DNA of 8,193 nt from Pseudomonadota bacterium. Its GTDB lineage: Bacteria; Pseudomonadota; Gammaproteobacteria; Acidiferrobacterales; UBA6901. The notes below the pieces were generated by a model. It saw only the letters and a list, made by a program, of their open reading frames with translations. It was not told where the DNA came from and did not search any database. Shown in pieces: positions 6,925 through 8,193 of this stretch (position 1 is the stretch's first letter; each line of letters opens with the position of its first letter). The DNA is taken from positions 1 to 8,193 of the forward strand of contig JAJXUF010000139.1 of the NCBI GenBank assembly GCA_021783175.1, read 5' to 3'. Position numbers and translations under genes: made by a program.

Positions 6925-6945
6925 CATCCGGATTTATTCCGGATG
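6925..6945 (+). terminator. Perfect hairpin just after the cold-shock gene
   Basis: CATCCGGA, loop TTTAT, TCCGGATG: a perfect 8-bp stem beginning 5 bases after the stop codon. No T-run follows. It is probably an mRNA 3'-protecting stem or a weak first stop upstream of the true terminator. Confidence 0.45.
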
Positions 6946-6978
6946 ACTGCGCCATTCACTTAGAGTTACAGCAGCACG

Positions 6979-7011
6979 GAAGGCCCTGCCGACGCGCGGG
7001 GCCTTCTTTTT
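6979..7011 (+). terminator. Intrinsic (Rho-independent) terminator of the cold-shock gene
   Basis: GAAGGCCC (6979-6986) and GGGCCTTC (6999-7006) form a perfect 8-bp stem around a 12-base loop, immediately followed by five T (7007-7011). This is canonical. It ends the cold-shock transcript about 60 bases after the stop and insulates the permease gene. Confidence 0.92.
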
Positions 7012-7027
7012 CTGCCCTGCCTTCGCA

Positions 7028-7126
7028 TGCCAGCAGATAGACCGCACGGTCCGATCGTGCAGGGTGGGCGCTGGCAGGCGACAGCGATTCCGCCTGTTCG
7101 GCCAGTTTTCCGCTGTAAAACCGGTC
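7028..7126 (+). promoter_or_regulatory. Structured region upstream of the permease gene
   Basis: Two separate folds lie between the terminator and the permease start. First, TGCCAGC (7028-7034) pairs with GCTGGCA (7070-7076). Inside it, with 9 bases on each side, GCACG (7044-7048) pairs with CGTGC (7056-7060) around a 7-base loop. A competing dyad GACCG-CA-CGGTC spans 7040-7051. Second, a near-palindrome centred on 7113 (7100-7126) has core GTTTT-N7-AAAAC flanked by one mismatch and further pairs. No clear promoter is visible, so it is unknown whether this is RNA structure or protein binding sites. It matches no riboswitch class I recognise. Confidence 0.4.
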
Positions 7127-7144
7127 CGAGGACGCGCACCTGAC

Positions 7145-8193
7145 ATGTCTCAGACGCCGATGCCATCGCAGACACAGGCTTTGCCAAGACCTGTGAAGCG
7201 CCGCTGGCGTCGCAGTGAAGATACTCCCCCTCCCGCTGCGGCAAAAAATCAGTCCGCGCGCAGCGCATACCGGCCCCCTTTTGTTTTGGCCATTCTGGCC
7301 TGGATTGCGTTGGGGGCAGACGGCCTTTCCTCGTCGATCTACGGACCTGATCTCGCCTTTCGCGCGCTCGGTGCGCACACCGGCTATGTGCCCGTATTGG
7401 CCATCGCCATTGTACTAACGGTCTTTATCATCGCCCTGTCCTATAACCAGGTCATTGATCTGTTCCCGACAGGGGGAGGCGGCTACAAGGTCACCGTGCG
7501 CCTTCTCGGACAGGGCGCCGGCCTTGCCGGCGGCAGCGCCCTGCTCATGGACTATGTGTTGACCATTGCGGTTTCGATCGCCGCCGCCGTCAGCGCGGTG
7601 TTCAGTTTGTTGCCGGCTTCCTGGGCTGAATTCAGGCCCGCGGCAGGTGTTTTGGCCCTGACAGTCCTGACCCTGCGCAATCTGCGCGGCGCAGCATGGT
7701 CGATGAAAACGCTGCTGGTAGTTGTTCTCGGATTTCTGGCGGTCCATGCAATGCTGATCGGCTACGGCGTAGCGCACCACGCGCAGCAGCTGGGACAGTT
7801 GATGCACGCGGGTGTCGCACACTCCCCATTTTCTTCGGCTGGCGCCGGCCTGTTTGCCCCCATGGCATTGCTCATGGGCGCCTATGCCCTCGGCGGCGGT
7901 ACCTATACCGGTATCGAGGCGGTCTCGAACAGCGTCAATCTGCTGAAGGAGCCGCGCGTGCGTACCGGCAAGTGGACCATGTTCTACATGGCCACGTCGC
8001 TGTCCTTTACCGCAGGCGGCATGATCCTGCTCTATCTGTTGTGGCACGCCCGCCCGGTTGAAGGCCAGACCCTCAATGCCGTCGTCTTCTCCTCGATACT
8101 TTCCAGCTGGCAGTGGGGCGGGGTTAATTTCGGGCATTCTGCACTCGTGGTCACCCTGGTGCTCGAGGCGGCACTGCTGTTCGTGGCGGCGAA
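7145..8193 (+). CDS. APC-superfamily permease, KimA-like, 3' end outside the window
   Basis: A plasma-membrane secondary transporter with 349 codons present. After a ~45-residue cytosolic tail with a basic patch RRWRR (19-23) come about eight membrane segments. TM1 carries the broken-helix motif GADGLSSSIYGP (57-68), which aligns with the SS-x-YG segment of APC carriers. The next helix leads into DLFPTGGGGYKV (105-116). Then follow LLMDYVLTIAVSIAAAVSAV and GGTYTGIEAVSNSVNLLKEP, the latter resembling the TM6 region TGxEAxSN of KimA/ApcT-type proteins as I recall them. The substrate is potassium (as in KimA) or an amino acid; the sequence seen does not decide. ATG 7145 is taken as start, with GAGGA about 12 bases upstream, which is rather far. 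ATG 7160 and in-frame GTG codons upstream remain possible. The frame is open to base 8193 with no stop. Confidence 0.85.
   Translation, partial: MSQTPMPSQTQALPRPVKRRWRRSEDTPPPAAAKNQSARSAYRPPFVLAILAWIALGADGLSSSIYGPDLAFRALGAHTGYVPVLAIAIVLTVFIIALSYNQVIDLFPTGGGGYKVTVRLLGQGAGLAGGSALLMDYVLTIAVSIAAAVSAVFSLLPASWAEFRPAAGVLALTVLTLRNLRGAAWSMKTLLVVVLGFLAVHAMLIGYGVAHHAQQLGQLMHAGVAHSPFSSAGAGLFAPMALLMGAYALGGGTYTGIEAVSNSVNLLKEPRVRTGKWTMFYMATSLSFTAGGMILLYLLWHARPVEGQTLNAVVFSSILSSWQWGGVNFGHSALVVTLVLEAALLFVAA

Noticed and set aside
7415..8137. 240-codon minus-strand frame opposite the permease
   Set aside because: The plus-strand frame encodes a clear APC transporter open to the window edge. The minus-strand translation has no motif and is a shadow.

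Overview
The window looks like ordinary chromosome from a moderately GC-rich proteobacterium. A gammaproteobacterium is most likely, because the single-chain PurL reads very close to the enterobacterial enzyme as I recall it. A DUF1614 membrane protein and a KimA-like APC permease point away from the enterics towards an environmental lineage. I cannot name a genus. I see no transposase, phage gene, CRISPR array, tRNA or rRNA.

Layout, left to right: (1) the 3' part of purL, plus strand, lacking about the first 190 codons. (2) A 235-base gap ending in a perfect dyad (3551-3570), then a 98-residue XRE/Cro-type regulator, plus strand. (3) A strong hairpin (3920-3942) separating it from a convergent thioredoxin gene, minus strand, GTG start. 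(4) A 352-base gap with a possible sigma-54-type promoter, then a secreted GH23 lytic transglycosylase with an N-terminal DUF4124-like segment, plus strand. (5) 15 bases on, a convergent DUF1614 multi-pass membrane protein, minus strand. (6) A 519-base gap holding a 36-base inverted repeat, a sigma-70-like promoter and a roughly 170-nt folded leader. (7) A CspA-type cold-shock gene, plus strand, with a hairpin and a canonical intrinsic terminator behind it. (8) A leader with nested dyads, then the first 349 codons of an APC-superfamily permease, plus strand, running off the right edge.

These are mostly independent single-gene units: neighbours face each other, or are separated by terminators and their own leaders. 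They cover purine synthesis, redox, cell-wall remodelling, cold adaptation and transport. I find no evidence of a new multi-gene system. The points most worth checking are in the non-coding DNA: the dyad in front of the XRE gene, the cold-shock leader whose first hairpin starts at the predicted +1, the inverted repeat between the DUF1614 and csp promoters, and the structured leader of the permease. Two protein points stand out: a charged insertion in PurL and the uncharacterised DUF1614 protein.
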